Positions 9,226 to 16,858 of a stretch of DNA of 35,945 bases are shown here, piece after piece. Under the pieces are notes generated by a model. It saw nothing but the letters and a program-made list of their open reading frames with translations, was not told the origin of the DNA and searched no databases. The stretch is from an uncultured Afifella sp. (GTDB lineage: Bacteria; Pseudomonadota; Alphaproteobacteria; Rhizobiales; Afifellaceae): assembly GCA_947259045.1 (NCBI GenBank), contig CAMYKZ010000034.1:1-35945 (forward strand), read 5' to 3'. A program made the position numbers and the translations under genes. Positions within the stretch are counted from its first letter, which is position 1, and every line of letters starts with the position of its first letter.

Positions 9226-10041
9226 TCAGGCAAAAGCCGGTTTGTCGTCGGCCCCGTCGTCACGGTTTTCGCCGGGAACCCAGAACAGCAGCCGATGTAC
9301 GATCCGCTCTATGATGGCACGAAGCAGCAGCGCCATCAGCGCCAGTAGGATCAGCGCGACGAAAACGCTGTCGGTCTGCATCCGGGCATTGGCCTGCAGC
9401 ATGATGAAGGCCAGGCCGGCGGATGCGCCGACCCATTCGCCGACAATGGCGCCGATTGGCGCGATGCCGGCGGCGACGCGCAGGCCGGACCCGAATGCGG
9501 GCAGGGCCGCCGGGATGCGGATAATGGCGAATGTCTGAACGGCTGTGGCGCTGTTTAATCGCGCCAGGTCGATGAGCCCGGGATCGGTGCGCCTCAGGCC
9601 GTCGACAAAGGCTGTGGCGACCGGAAAATAGATAATCAGCGCTGCCATGACGATTTTCGACGCCATGCCGAACCCGAACCAGATCACCAGAAGCGGAGCG
9701 ATGGCGAAAACCGGCAGCGCCTGGCTGGCGATCAGCGCCGGGCCGACCATGCGGGCAAGCCGCGGCGAGGCCATGATGACCAGTGCCGTGACGATGCCGG
9801 CGCAGACCCCCGCAGCCAGGCCCAGTACGATTTCCAGAGAGGTTATGCCCGCATGGTGCAGGAAATACCCCGGTTGGCTGAAAAACGCGATCACAATCCG
9901 GCTCGGCGGCGGCAGGATGAATGCCGGCGTTTCAAGCACTCGGACTAGGCCTTCCCAGACAGACAGAAATCCGGTCAGAACGGCAATCCTGGTCAAAATC
10001 GTCAGCATCGGCAGCCCATCTATCATGCGGCCATCGATCAT
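9226..10041 (-). CDS. thiX: ABC transporter permease, ThiX-like (thiamin precursor import)
   Basis: A 271-residue BPD-type inner-membrane permease with about six spans. The EAA-loop region reads VDGLRRTDPGLIDLARLNSATAVQTFAIIRIPAALPAFGSGLR, which is the SsuC/TauC/ThiX permease pattern that docks onto the ATPase. The ATG at 10041 has AGAAGG five bases upstream; a second ATG 15 bases further in is less well placed. The gene is the first downstream of a TPP riboswitch, so expression should fall when thiamin pyrophosphate is plentiful. No ATP-binding ThiZ gene is present next to it, although this permease type needs one. Confidence 0.88.
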   Translation of the reverse strand: MIDGRMIDGLPMLTILTRIAVLTGFLSVWEGLVRVLETPAFILPPPSRIVIAFFSQPGYFLHHAGITSLEIVLGLAAGVCAGIVTALVIMASPRLARMVGPALIASQALPVFAIAPLLVIWFGFGMASKIVMAALIIYFPVATAFVDGLRRTDPGLIDLARLNSATAVQTFAIIRIPAALPAFGSGLRVAAGIAPIGAIVGEWVGASAGLAFIMLQANARMQTDSVFVALILLALMALLLRAIIERIVHRLLFWVPGENRDDGADDKPAFA

Positions 10042-10092
10042 CGTGGCCTTCTGGCGTTGCGGACAGCATGGGTGCGGGGACTGGTCTGGAAA

Positions 10093-10199
10093 CCATCCGT
10101 CCCTTCGCCGGCATGATCCGGATCAGGTTCAAAGGGTTTGGCTCGTCTGTTTGCCATCTCAGTGCGCAATATCGATTGCACACACCCCTCGGACAGGGT
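10093..10199 (-). promoter_or_regulatory. TPP (thiamin pyrophosphate) riboswitch, THI element
   Basis: Read on the minus strand, the sequence begins GAGGGGTGTG, has CTGAGA at 10157-10162, then ACCCTTTGAACCTGATC, GGATCATGCCGG and CGAAGGGA. These are the invariant core segments of the TPP-binding aptamer, in the right order and spacing. TCCG and CGGA at the outer ends can close the P1 stem. The element ends about 50 bases before the permease ATG. No clear T-tracted terminator lies in that gap, so control by hiding the ribosome site (AGAAGG within GCC-AGAA-GGC) is more likely. The aptamer identity is near certain; the mechanism is inferred. Confidence 0.96.
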
Positions 10200-10265
10200 G
10201 TTCTTAGCGTTTCGTTCGATGAGATGCAAATGCCTGGCCGGCCTTTGTTCGCCGGTGCGCGAAAC

Positions 10266-10619
10266 CTATTTCACGCCGGCTTTTGCCAGGTGCGCGGCGA
10301 CGACGTCGATACGGTTTTTCCTGTTCGCCTGGCTCGTTACCGGAATTTCGATCAGTTCGTCGAACTGGACTCCGATTGCCCGGTCTTTCGACCAGCGGAC
10401 GGTCGCATCGACATTCGTGCTATGGCGGGGGAACCAGAGGTGAACCCGTTCCGGCAGGGCCAGATCGCTTTGCAGCGTGATCTGGGCACCGCTCTTGGAG
10501 AGTTCGTGCACGGTTGCGGCCGCCAGCGGCGCGCCGTTCAGCGCGCTGATTTCGACATAGACAAATGCCGGGTAGCGTTCATGATTGCGGTCGAATTTTT
10601 TCTTTTTGAAGAACAGCAT
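10266..10619 (-). CDS. PilZ domain protein (first of a tandem pair)
   Basis: PilZ domains bind the second messenger cyclic di-GMP. This 117-residue protein is essentially one PilZ domain. RNHER near residue 11 fits the RxxxR motif that grips c-di-GMP. ELSKSG at about 36-41 stands where the (D/N)xSxxG motif should be, but with Glu in place of Asp or Asn, which could weaken binding. LPERVHLWFPRH and VRWSKDRAIGVQFDE are later strands. I use the ATG at 10619 because it aligns with the neighbour's start; an upstream ATG at 10652 is possible. The neighbouring gene upstream is a clear paralogue, and the two probably share a transcript. The TPP riboswitch unit follows in the same direction. Confidence 0.85.
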   Translation of the reverse strand: MLFFKKKKFDRNHERYPAFVYVEISALNGAPLAAATVHELSKSGAQITLQSDLALPERVHLWFPRHSTNVDATVRWSKDRAIGVQFDELIEIPVTSQANRKNRIDVVAAHLAKAGVK

Positions 10620-10753
10620 GATCTGTTGTCCGAATCTTGGTCCAACCACCATGCATAAATGAAAATGGAACAGATTTTTTTAATAAAACCTACGCATCTT
10701 ACCTACCGGAAGTTGATTTCCATTATATAGTAAACAGACTGGCGTCGCGCCGG

Positions 10754-11101
10754 TTATATGCCGGCGCGTTCCAGATGGGTGGTAACAACATCAAGCCGGT
10801 TGCGCCGGCTGACCGTTTTATCCCAGCATTCCAGCGAATGATCGAACTGGACGCCCATGTCGCCGCCCTCAGACCAGCGGACAGAGGCGCTGACATCGAT
10901 CTGCTCTTTCGGGAACCAGAGATTGACGCGCTCGGGAAAGTTTCGCTGCGATGTCGAGCGGATCATTGCGCCGAATTTCGATGTATCGCGCAATGTCGCC
11001 TGGGCCAGTGGAACACCGCTTTCAGTGCGCACTTCCACGAAGCCGAATGTCGGCTGCCGATCTTCGATCCGCTTGATCTGACTCTTGGAAAAGAAACCCA
11101 T
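10754..11101 (-). CDS. PilZ domain protein (second of a tandem pair)
   Basis: A 115-residue single-domain PilZ protein, and the first gene of the pair in transcription order. Both c-di-GMP motifs are intact: RIEDR (RxxxR) near residue 11 and DTSKFG (DxSxxG) near residue 37. FPERVNLWFPKEQIDVSASVRWS and MGVQFDH align with the downstream paralogue along the whole length. The ATG at 11101 follows AGGCGG by eight bases; a GTG nine bases upstream is the alternative. About 85 bases upstream lies a perfect TTAA-N7-TTAA CtrA box, so the pair may be cell-cycle controlled. PilZ proteins of this size usually act on motility, surface polysaccharide or signalling partners, but the target here is unknown. 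Confidence 0.88.
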   Translation of the reverse strand: MGFFSKSQIKRIEDRQPTFGFVEVRTESGVPLAQATLRDTSKFGAMIRSTSQRNFPERVNLWFPKEQIDVSASVRWSEGGDMGVQFDHSLECWDKTVSRRNRLDVVTTHLERAGI

Positions 11102-11186
11102 ATTATGCACCGCCTGTTTCCTGTCGTATCGTTATTGCTAGAATTCAAATCAATATGTCAAAACGGTGGCATGCGCCAGTTTACTC

Positions 11187-11201
11187 TTAATCAATAGTTA
11201 A
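11187..11201. promoter_or_regulatory. Perfect CtrA-type binding box TTAA-N7-TTAA
   Basis: TTAA at 11187-11190 and TTAA at 11198-11201 are separated by exactly seven bases (TCAATAG). This is the full consensus bound by the response regulator CtrA in alphaproteobacteria. It lies in a 230-base AT-rich gap, 86 bases upstream of the PilZ pair (minus strand) and 131 bases upstream of the EamA exporter (plus strand). The PilZ pair is the more natural target. Binding is inferred. Confidence 0.6.
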
Positions 11202-11331
11202 ATCGATGACCGCTATATTTAGGAATTATTTACCTTAACAATTATCACCTGTTTCCAGCACGATAATTGTTGGCCGTGATATCCGGGTCAAGAAACGGGT
11301 GGTTTCTGCCGATACCGGCGATTAGGAATGA

Positions 11332-12291
11332 ATGTGTGCAGGGGACGATTTTCCACAAATGACGGCAAATGCAACGACGACGCACCAGGACATCGACGCG
11401 CAAAGCTGGCTGATGCTGATTGTGCTTTCGCTGCTGTGGGGCGGATCGTTCCTGTTCATCAAGATCGCCGCAACCGACATACCGATTTTTACGCTGGTCT
11501 TTCTGCGGGTCGGACTGGCCGCTCTCGTTTTGCACCTTTTTATTGTCGCCACCGGCCGATCCTATCCGAAAAACCGCCGCATGCTGCTGCTCTACGCCTT
11601 GATGGGCCTGATGAACAATGCCATTCCCTTTGTGCTCATGGTCTATGCAACGCCGCGCATCGGCGCCGGCGCCGCCGGCATTCTCAATGCAGCGACCCCG
11701 GTATTCGCCCTGCTGATCGCTCACTGGCTGACCGATGACGAAAAGATCACGCCACGCAAGGCCATCGGGATCCTGATCGGTCTTGCCGGTGTTGTCGTGA
11801 TGATCGGGCCGAAGGCGCTGGGAGGTCTGGGTGTCGCGGTTCTGGCGTCGGTCGCGATGATCGGCGTTACCATTTCATACGGCTTTTCGGCGGTTATCGG
11901 CAGAAATTTCAGGGGTGTTGACCCGGCCGTCTCGTCAGCCTGTCAGCTCACTGCCTCAACTGTTCTGGTGCTGCCGCTGATGCTTGTGTTCGATGCGCCT
12001 TGGGCATTGCCGATGCCCGGCCCGGCTGCGATCTGGGCGACGCTCGCATTTGCCATTCTGTCGACGGCATTCGCCTATATCCTTTTCTTCAGGATCATCA
12101 CCCGGGCCGGCGGAACCAATGTCATGCTGGTTACCCTGCTCATTCCGCCGAGTGCGGTCCTGCTGGGCATGGCGTTTCTGAACGAGCGGCTGGCAGCAGA
12201 AGAGATTGCCGGCATGGTTCTGATTTCCGCCGGGCTGCTGGTGATAGACGGCCGCGCTGTGCGCTGGTTTGCGAGGCGCCAGCCCGGATAA
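11332..12291 (+). CDS. DMT superfamily exporter, EamA family
   Basis: A 319-residue membrane protein with ten predicted spans built from two EamA repeats. The first starts LIVLSLLWGGSFLFIKIA and contains FLRVGLAAL. The second starts near residue 180, with AYILFFRIITRAGG and LLIPPSAVLLGMAFLNERL at its end, a conserved C-terminal EamA segment. Such proteins export amino acids, metabolites or drugs; no specific substrate can be assigned. The ATG at 11332 has AGGA four bases upstream; an internal ATG at 11359 is possible and would remove nine residues. The gene converges on rpoH. Confidence 0.9.
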   Translation: MCAGDDFPQMTANATTTHQDIDAQSWLMLIVLSLLWGGSFLFIKIAATDIPIFTLVFLRVGLAALVLHLFIVATGRSYPKNRRMLLLYALMGLMNNAIPFVLMVYATPRIGAGAAGILNAATPVFALLIAHWLTDDEKITPRKAIGILIGLAGVVVMIGPKALGGLGVAVLASVAMIGVTISYGFSAVIGRNFRGVDPAVSSACQLTASTVLVLPLMLVFDAPWALPMPGPAAIWATLAFAILSTAFAYILFFRIITRAGGTNVMLVTLLIPPSAVLLGMAFLNERLAAEEIAGMVLISAGLLVIDGRAVRWFARRQPG

Positions 12292-12304
12292 TCGGAAACG
12301 TCCG

Positions 12305-12330
12305 GATCCGGACCGCAAAAGGCCCGGATC
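12305..12330 (-). terminator. Hairpin downstream of rpoH
   Basis: Arms 12305-12314 and 12321-12330 pair through ten positions. On the minus-strand RNA, the one non-Watson-Crick pair is a G-U; on the plus-strand RNA it would be an A-C mismatch. The stem therefore suits the rpoH transcript, which ends at 12349. No T run follows, so this is a weak or Rho-assisted terminator at best. The convergent EamA gene ends 14 bases away. Confidence 0.45.
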
Positions 12331-12348
12331 ATCGAGTTTGAGGTTCGT

Positions 12349-13263
12349 CTAGTTCGCCGCCTCGAGCAGCGGCGTGCGGTTGCGGTCGCGCTCCTTGGAA
12401 GCATTCTTGACCGCTTTCTGGACCTTGTCGAAGGCGCGCACTTCCAGTTGGCGGATGCGCTCGCGGCTGACATCGAACTCCACCGACAATTGTTCAAGCG
12501 TCAATGGGTCATCGGACAGCCGGCGGGCCTCAAAGATGCGACGCTCGCGCTCATCGAGCACGTCCAGCGCGTCGGCCAGCATGACCCGCCTCTGTTCCAG
12601 CTCGTCCTGCTGAATCAGCTGGGTTTCCTGGCTTTCCGCCGTATCGTCGGACAACCAGTCCTGCCATTCGCCGGCGTCGCCCTCGGCGGCGCGGATCGGC
12701 GCATTGAGCGAGGCGTCGCCCGACAGCCGCCGGTTCATGGAGATGACTTCTTCTTCCGAGACGTTCAGCTTGTTGGCGATATGGCTGACATGTTCCGGCT
12801 TCAGTTCGCCTTCCTCAAGCGCCGAGATCTGGCTCTTGACCTTGCGCAGGTTGAAAAACAGCCGCTTCTGGTTCGCTGTCGTACCCAGTTTGACCAGGCT
12901 CCATGAGCGCAGGATATATTCCTGTATCGCCGCCCGGATCCACCACATCGCATAAGTCGCCAGCCGGAAGCCCTTTTCCGGGTCAAACCGTTTGACTGCC
13001 TGCATCAGGCCGACATTGCCTTCCGAGACCACTTCGCCGATCGGCAGGCCGTAACCGCGATAACCCATGGCAATCTTGGCCACCAGACGCAAATGGCTTG
13101 TGACCAGCTTATGCGCCGCATCGCGGTCGTCATGTTCCAGATAGCTCTTGGCCAGCATATATTCTTCCTGCGGCTGCAGCATCGGGAACTTGCGAATTTC
13201 ATCGAGATAGCGCGACAGGCCGCCTTCGCCGGAAGAGACGACCGGAATATTGCCCTTTGCCAT
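12349..13263 (-). CDS. rpoH: RNA polymerase heat-shock sigma factor RpoH (sigma-32)
   Basis: Directs RNA polymerase to heat-shock promoters. The 304-residue protein has all sigma-70 parts: region 1.2 (LSRYLDEIRKFPMLQPQEEY), region 2 with the core-binding and -10 segments (HLRLVAKIAMGYRGYGLPIGEVVSEGN, FDPEKGFRLATYAMWWIRAAIQEYILRSWSLVK), and region 4 with the helix-turn-helix (LTLEQLSVEFDVSRERIRQLEVRAF). NQKRLFFNLRK, just after region 2, is the RpoH box that separates it from other sigma factors. AAAGGA precedes the start. Alphaproteobacteria often carry more than one rpoH, so this may be one of two. Confidence 0.97.
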   Translation of the reverse strand: MAKGNIPVVSSGEGGLSRYLDEIRKFPMLQPQEEYMLAKSYLEHDDRDAAHKLVTSHLRLVAKIAMGYRGYGLPIGEVVSEGNVGLMQAVKRFDPEKGFRLATYAMWWIRAAIQEYILRSWSLVKLGTTANQKRLFFNLRKVKSQISALEEGELKPEHVSHIANKLNVSEEEVISMNRRLSGDASLNAPIRAAEGDAGEWQDWLSDDTAESQETQLIQQDELEQRRVMLADALDVLDERERRIFEARRLSDDPLTLEQLSVEFDVSRERIRQLEVRAFDKVQKAVKNASKERDRNRTPLLEAAN

Positions 13264-13373
13264 CCAATTATCCTTTCACTGATCCGCCGCCCAATGACGG
13301 CAGAATTGCGCACAGAACACCTGATATAGGTACAATTCCGCAGATTTCACGCCAAAAAGTCTAAAATAGCCGC

Positions 13374-14375
13374 CTATCTGGCTGGAATCGCCTCAAATCC
13401 GGCGATCAGCGCCGCCATATTGTCAGGCGGCGGGCTTTCGAAGCGGAGCTTATCACCTTTTACCGGATGCTCAAAACCCAGAACCGCAGCATGCAGCGCC
13501 TGACGGCGGAATTTGCGCAGCCGGCTGGCCAGCGCCGGCGGCAGGATTTCCGCCTTGGTCAGGAAACCGGCACCATAAACCAGGTCGCCGATCAGCGGGT
13601 GTCCGATATGGGCCAGATGGACGCGGATCTGATGCGTCCGCCCGGTTTCCAGCTGGCACCGCACCAGGCTGGCGACGGGTCCGGGGCCGTACCGCGCCTC
13701 GGTGCGGTAATGGGTCAGAGCCCGTTTGCCGCCGACGCGGGCGATTGCCCGTTTCTGCCGGTTTTTCGGATCCCGGTCCAGCGGTGCGTCGATGACACCG
13801 CTGGCCGGCGAGGGCGTGCCCCAGACAAGCGCCAGGTAGGCGCGGATCAAAGGCCCTTCCAGAGAATGGTCGGCAAACTGAGCCGCCAGACCGCTATGGG
13901 CGGCGTCGGTCTTGGCGACCACCATCAGGCCCGACGTCTCCTTGTCGAGCCGGTGGACGATGCCAGGGCGCTTGACCCCGCCAATGCCCGACAGGCTGTC
14001 GCCGCAATGATAGAGCAGGGCGTTGACCAGCGTGCCGGTCCAGTTGCCGGCGGCCGGGTGGACCACCAGCCCCGCCGGCTTGTCGATCACCACCAGATGT
14101 TCGTCTTCAAACACGATCTCAAGCGCAATGGCTTCCGGTTGCGGCGTCGCCTCGACCGGTGCTGGCACCAGCACGCTGATCTCGTCGCCTGCGTTGACCC
14201 GGTAATTCGGCTCGTCTAACGTCCGCCCGCCAAGGCTGACTTCGCCGGCCTTGATCAGCGCCTTGAAGCGGGTTCGCGAATAGTGCGGGTCGCGACTGGC
14301 CAGAAACGCATCCAGCCGGCGGCCGGTCTCGGCTTCTTCAACGACAAGCACCTGCTTTTCACCGGCTTCAGACAT
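13374..14375 (-). CDS. rluD: RluA/RluD family 23S rRNA pseudouridine synthase
   Basis: Converts uridines to pseudouridine in large-subunit rRNA; RluD acts on helix 69. The 333-residue protein starts with an S4 RNA-binding domain (about residues 18-65, RRLDAFLAS to AGDEISV). The catalytic domain carries GIVHRLDKETSGLMVVAKT, with the catalytic Asp near position 144. RTHQIRVHLAHIGHPLIGD is the second conserved block. The order is the same as in RluD. I assign RluD rather than RluA or RluC because of the S4 domain and length; RluC shares these, so the exact target is a little uncertain. It lies upstream of rpoH on the same strand and diverges from the small membrane protein at 14407. Confidence 0.93.
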   Translation of the reverse strand: MSEAGEKQVLVVEEAETGRRLDAFLASRDPHYSRTRFKALIKAGEVSLGGRTLDEPNYRVNAGDEISVLVPAPVEATPQPEAIALEIVFEDEHLVVIDKPAGLVVHPAAGNWTGTLVNALLYHCGDSLSGIGGVKRPGIVHRLDKETSGLMVVAKTDAAHSGLAAQFADHSLEGPLIRAYLALVWGTPSPASGVIDAPLDRDPKNRQKRAIARVGGKRALTHYRTEARYGPGPVASLVRCQLETGRTHQIRVHLAHIGHPLIGDLVYGAGFLTKAEILPPALASRLRKFRRQALHAAVLGFEHPVKGDKLRFESPPPDNMAALIAGFEAIPAR

Positions 14376-14406
14376 TTTTCAATCCAGACATCAGCGGACA
14401 AAAGAC

Positions 14407-14862
14407 ATGGCGCATCCCGAACAGACCGGCCCGATTGCAGGCAGCTCCATGGGCCCCGTCAGCGGTCAAGATGACGAACCGCCTCTCGATCCGGCGGTCG
14501 AGCGTGTGCGGCGCAAACTGGTGCGGCTGCTGTTGTGGTCGTTCGGGATCATGATCCTCGGGCTTATCGCGGTATTCTCAACCATTGTCTACAGGATCAA
14601 CGCGACCGGCCCCGGCGAACAGGCGGCGACAACCATCGGTTCGCAAACCGGCGCCCTGTCCGGCGAATTGCTGGAAGCGGAAATCGAACTGCCCGCCGGG
14701 GCGCAGATCGTTTCAACCAGCCTCGACGGACGCCACATGCTTGTTCACCTGACAATTGCCGGACCGGCTTCCGGGCAGAGGGTGAGCCAGCTGATCGTCG
14801 TCGACATTGCGGACGGGCGGATCATCCGCCGGTTTAATCTGCCGGAGAGGAATAAAAACTAG
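14407..14862 (+). CDS. Small single-span membrane protein, possibly DUF6476
   Basis: A 151-residue protein: about 40 polar N-terminal residues, one clear membrane span (about 40-60, LLLWSFGIMILGLIAVFSTIVYRI), then a small soluble domain of likely beta structure ending DGRIIRRFNLPERN. I recall small proteins of this layout divergent from rluD in alphaproteobacteria, and the domain may be DUF6476; this is from memory. No enzyme motif is visible. It starts 31 bases from the rluD start in the opposite direction, so the two share a promoter region. Confidence 0.75.
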   Translation: MAHPEQTGPIAGSSMGPVSGQDDEPPLDPAVERVRRKLVRLLLWSFGIMILGLIAVFSTIVYRINATGPGEQAATTIGSQTGALSGELLEAEIELPAGAQIVSTSLDGRHMLVHLTIAGPASGQRVSQLIVVDIADGRIIRRFNLPERNKN

Positions 14863-15511
14863 GCGGCCGTCCCGGACAACTGCCGATTATTTCGTCGGAA
14901 TTGGGCGCCGCGGGAATTTTCACAGCGCGGCACAAATTTATATTGACACGCGGCACTGTTCTAGAGCCGCGCGGCATCTGGAGGTGCCGCAGGGTCATGT
15001 GCGATGGCGGCAGAAAAATCTTATCCCCGCAAGTCACCTTCATCCACCGGGCCTGTTTGCCGTCCGGCGGTTTTTTTGGCATTGTTCACTTGTCGAAACG
15101 GAGAGAGGGCCTGGCCCGATCTTCGGACTGGAGAAGCCGGAAAGCCGGTGAAGACCCGGCGAAAGTCTGGTCCGATCTGGAGGGAACGCAGACCCGGTTT
15201 TAGACAGGCCAAGTTGCTGGCAGGCGTTGTATTTATCGCTTCCGGGCGAAAGATGGATCGCAGGTTTGAAACGAAGGCCGTGACGGCGACTGGCGAAAGC
15301 CGGGGACCGTTCAAGCAGGGGTCGGAAACTTCGGTTTCTGGCCCCTGTTTGCGTTTGCGGTTTGCGTCAGGCCTTTGCTGCTGGAGTTTGCATTCGGCGT
15401 TCGCCCTTGCGCGCTGTCGGCATCGGGCGCCGGCAATATCAAGCCGACGGCGGCAATTTCTGTGTCCGCCTCTTGTGATCGGCCCGAAGCGGGTCTATAT
15501 CGCGCCTCTGC
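14863..15511. other. Gene-poor 649-base stretch, possible structured RNA
   Basis: Reading frames cross this stretch on both strands, but none has a believable protein sequence or a good start, and none resembles a family I know. It holds many short stem-forming pieces, such as GCCGG/CCGGC inside CGGACT/AGTCTG around 15123-15170, with GAAA-type joints. It ends with a 14-pair UUCG hairpin at 15316-15347, about 165 bases before tRNA-Glu. A TTGACA at 14943 has no good -10 at the right spacing. This pattern fits an RNA gene more than a protein gene, but it is not identified. Confidence 0.4.
15316..15347 (+). terminator. Strong 14-pair hairpin with UUCG tetraloop
   Basis: The arm 15316-15329 (CAGGGGTCGGAAAC) pairs with 15334-15347 through all 14 positions, two of them G-U, closing a C-UUCG-G loop, one of the most stable RNA tetraloops. 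TTTGCGTTTGCGG follows, a weak T-rich tail. It looks like the 3' end of a transcript that comes from the unexplained stretch upstream. Confidence 0.65.
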
Positions 15512-15586
15512 GCTCCCTTCGTCTAGCGGTCAGGACATCGCCCTCTCACGGCGGGAACAGGGGTTCGATTCCCCTAGGGAGTGCCA
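15512..15586 (+). tRNA. tRNA-Glu (anticodon CTC)
   Basis: 75 bases including an encoded CCA. The acceptor stem is GCTCCCT with AGGGAGT (six Watson-Crick pairs plus a terminal G-U) and the discriminator base is G. The D arm has GTCTAGCGGTCAGGAC, and the anticodon stem TCGCC/GGCGG holds the loop CTCTCAC with anticodon CTC at 15545-15547. The T arm is GGGG-TTCGATT-CCCC. It reads GAG codons. A CTATAT-like -10 element lies about 15 bases upstream. Confidence 0.97.
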
Positions 15587-15799
15587 GTTGTTTCAATGAG
15601 CCGTGCTGCCATTTGCGTTGGTATGCTTTTGCTCCGAAATTGTGCTCCGGAAAACGCGTCCGACTGCCGGAATGACAGGGCCAGGGAAGCTATTTTACCC
15701 GTTTCCGCCAAACTGGCCTGATGTTCACCGCAAAGCGGACAGCGAACGGCAATGTCACTTCCGTTTTTAACCCGGAACGGACGGTTGGCCGATAACCGG

Positions 15800-16429
15800 C
15801 TAATACATACGTGTCTGATAGTCCTTGTCGATGATAACCTGCATTTCCCTGACACTGTCCGATAGTTTGCCGTGTGCAACCATTCCTTCAGCGAGAGACG
15901 GGACTTCCGACGTGTCCGGCCATTTTTCCGGCTTCCACAAATTCGCGCGCGCAATGGATTTTGCACAATGCAGGAAGGCTTCCTCCACCGTCACGGCCAT
16001 GAGCAAGTTCGGTTCCCTGCCATCGACCGCCAACAGTTTCTGCAACGCCTGGTCTCTGACGATCCTTCCTTTGCCACTCACTCTCAAGGTGAACGTGTGA
16101 TCCGGTATGATGAAAAACAGAGCAACTTCCGGATGGACTAGAAGGTTTTCAAAGGAATCGACACGTTTGTTGCCAAATCGATCGGGGACGATGATGGTTT
16201 TCGGATCGCGAACATGGACGAACCCAGCAGGATCACCTTTGGGGGATTGATCCAACAGTCCATCCGCACCGCGCGTCGCAACGATGATGTATGGACAGGC
16301 GGCAATGTACTTGGCGCAAATCTCATCGATATGGTCGATGACTTTACCCAGAATTCGATGGCTCGGCTCACCGATGATTTCGCGCAGGCGTTCCTGATCG
16401 GCAATTACTTCATCAAATTCGGTGGTCAT
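15800..16429 (-). CDS. PPOX-type flavoprotein (pyridoxamine 5'-phosphate oxidase family, MSMEG_1061-like)
   Basis: A 209-residue FMN-binding split-barrel protein. AACPYIIVATRGADGLLDQSPKGD is the first barrel strand with the Ser-Pro-Lys-Gly-Asp element of this subgroup, and IIVPDRFGNKRVDSFENLL is the FMN phosphate region. FTLRVSGKGRIVRD and a C-terminal LHCAKSIARANLW follow. The family reduces or oxidises diverse small molecules; no substrate can be named. The start at 16429 has GAGGGG seven bases upstream. The frame stays open for another 131 codons upstream, but that part is not protein-like. Confidence 0.85.
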   Translation of the reverse strand: MTTEFDEVIADQERLREIIGEPSHRILGKVIDHIDEICAKYIAACPYIIVATRGADGLLDQSPKGDPAGFVHVRDPKTIIVPDRFGNKRVDSFENLLVHPEVALFFIIPDHTFTLRVSGKGRIVRDQALQKLLAVDGREPNLLMAVTVEEAFLHCAKSIARANLWKPEKWPDTSEVPSLAEGMVAHGKLSDSVREMQVIIDKDYQTRMY

Positions 16430-16858
16430 GCTGCTGCCCCTCAGGTCCGTTGGCGGATGTGCTTGCAGGTCAAGCATAGTTGGATCGCATTGCCGGTCAA
16501 TGTGTCGGCCAATGGCACATTTTCCCCGTCTGGAGCGGTCCCGGAAACAGCAGCTATCGATCGCACAGCGGACATTCCGGGCAAACTTGTGCAAGAGCAT
16601 CTGCTTTCGGGGGTGAAGCGGCCGTCCTATTGACGGGCTCAAAACGCTAGAAAATGACCCCAAGCGGAAGTTTGTTTCACGACCTCGCCGACCCTGTGAC
16701 GCCAGAGCAGCTGCGAAGTGGAGCTGTTTCTCAACGTAGGCGTGCGGTAACGGATAATGCGTCGCCAGTACCAGACAATGCCTCCGGAGGCATTGCCATG
16801 TTGTTGAAAGACGCTTGAGCACCGATGTCAGCTTTTGTGTCGCGTCTGCAATCTACGA
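16430..16858. other. 429-base gap between the flavoprotein and cyclase genes
   Basis: No gene can be supported here. It holds a perfect 20-base palindrome at 16776-16795 (half-site CAATGCCTCC) and a short ATGTCAGCTTTTG element at 16824 that recurs upstream of the cyclase gene. Both reading directions have long open frames, but they lack ribosome sites and recognisable sequence. Confidence 0.5.

Noticed and set aside
13324..13350. A heat-shock-type promoter upstream of rpoH
   Set aside because: ATATAG and TTTCAC (minus strand CTATAT and GTGAAA) are suggestive, but the spacing is short and the match too weak to list.
14943..14970. A sigma-70 promoter with TTGACA at 14943
   Set aside because: No acceptable -10 sequence lies 16-18 bases downstream.
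15095..15200. Possible cobalamin-type riboswitch (GCCGGTGAAGACCCGGCG resemblance)
   Set aside because: The core motifs of the B12 aptamer are incomplete and no cobalamin gene follows; only a weak resemblance remains.
15004..15675. A 223-codon open frame that crosses the tRNA-Glu gene
   Set aside because: It runs through the UUCG hairpin and the tRNA gene, has no family resemblance, and no good ribosome site.
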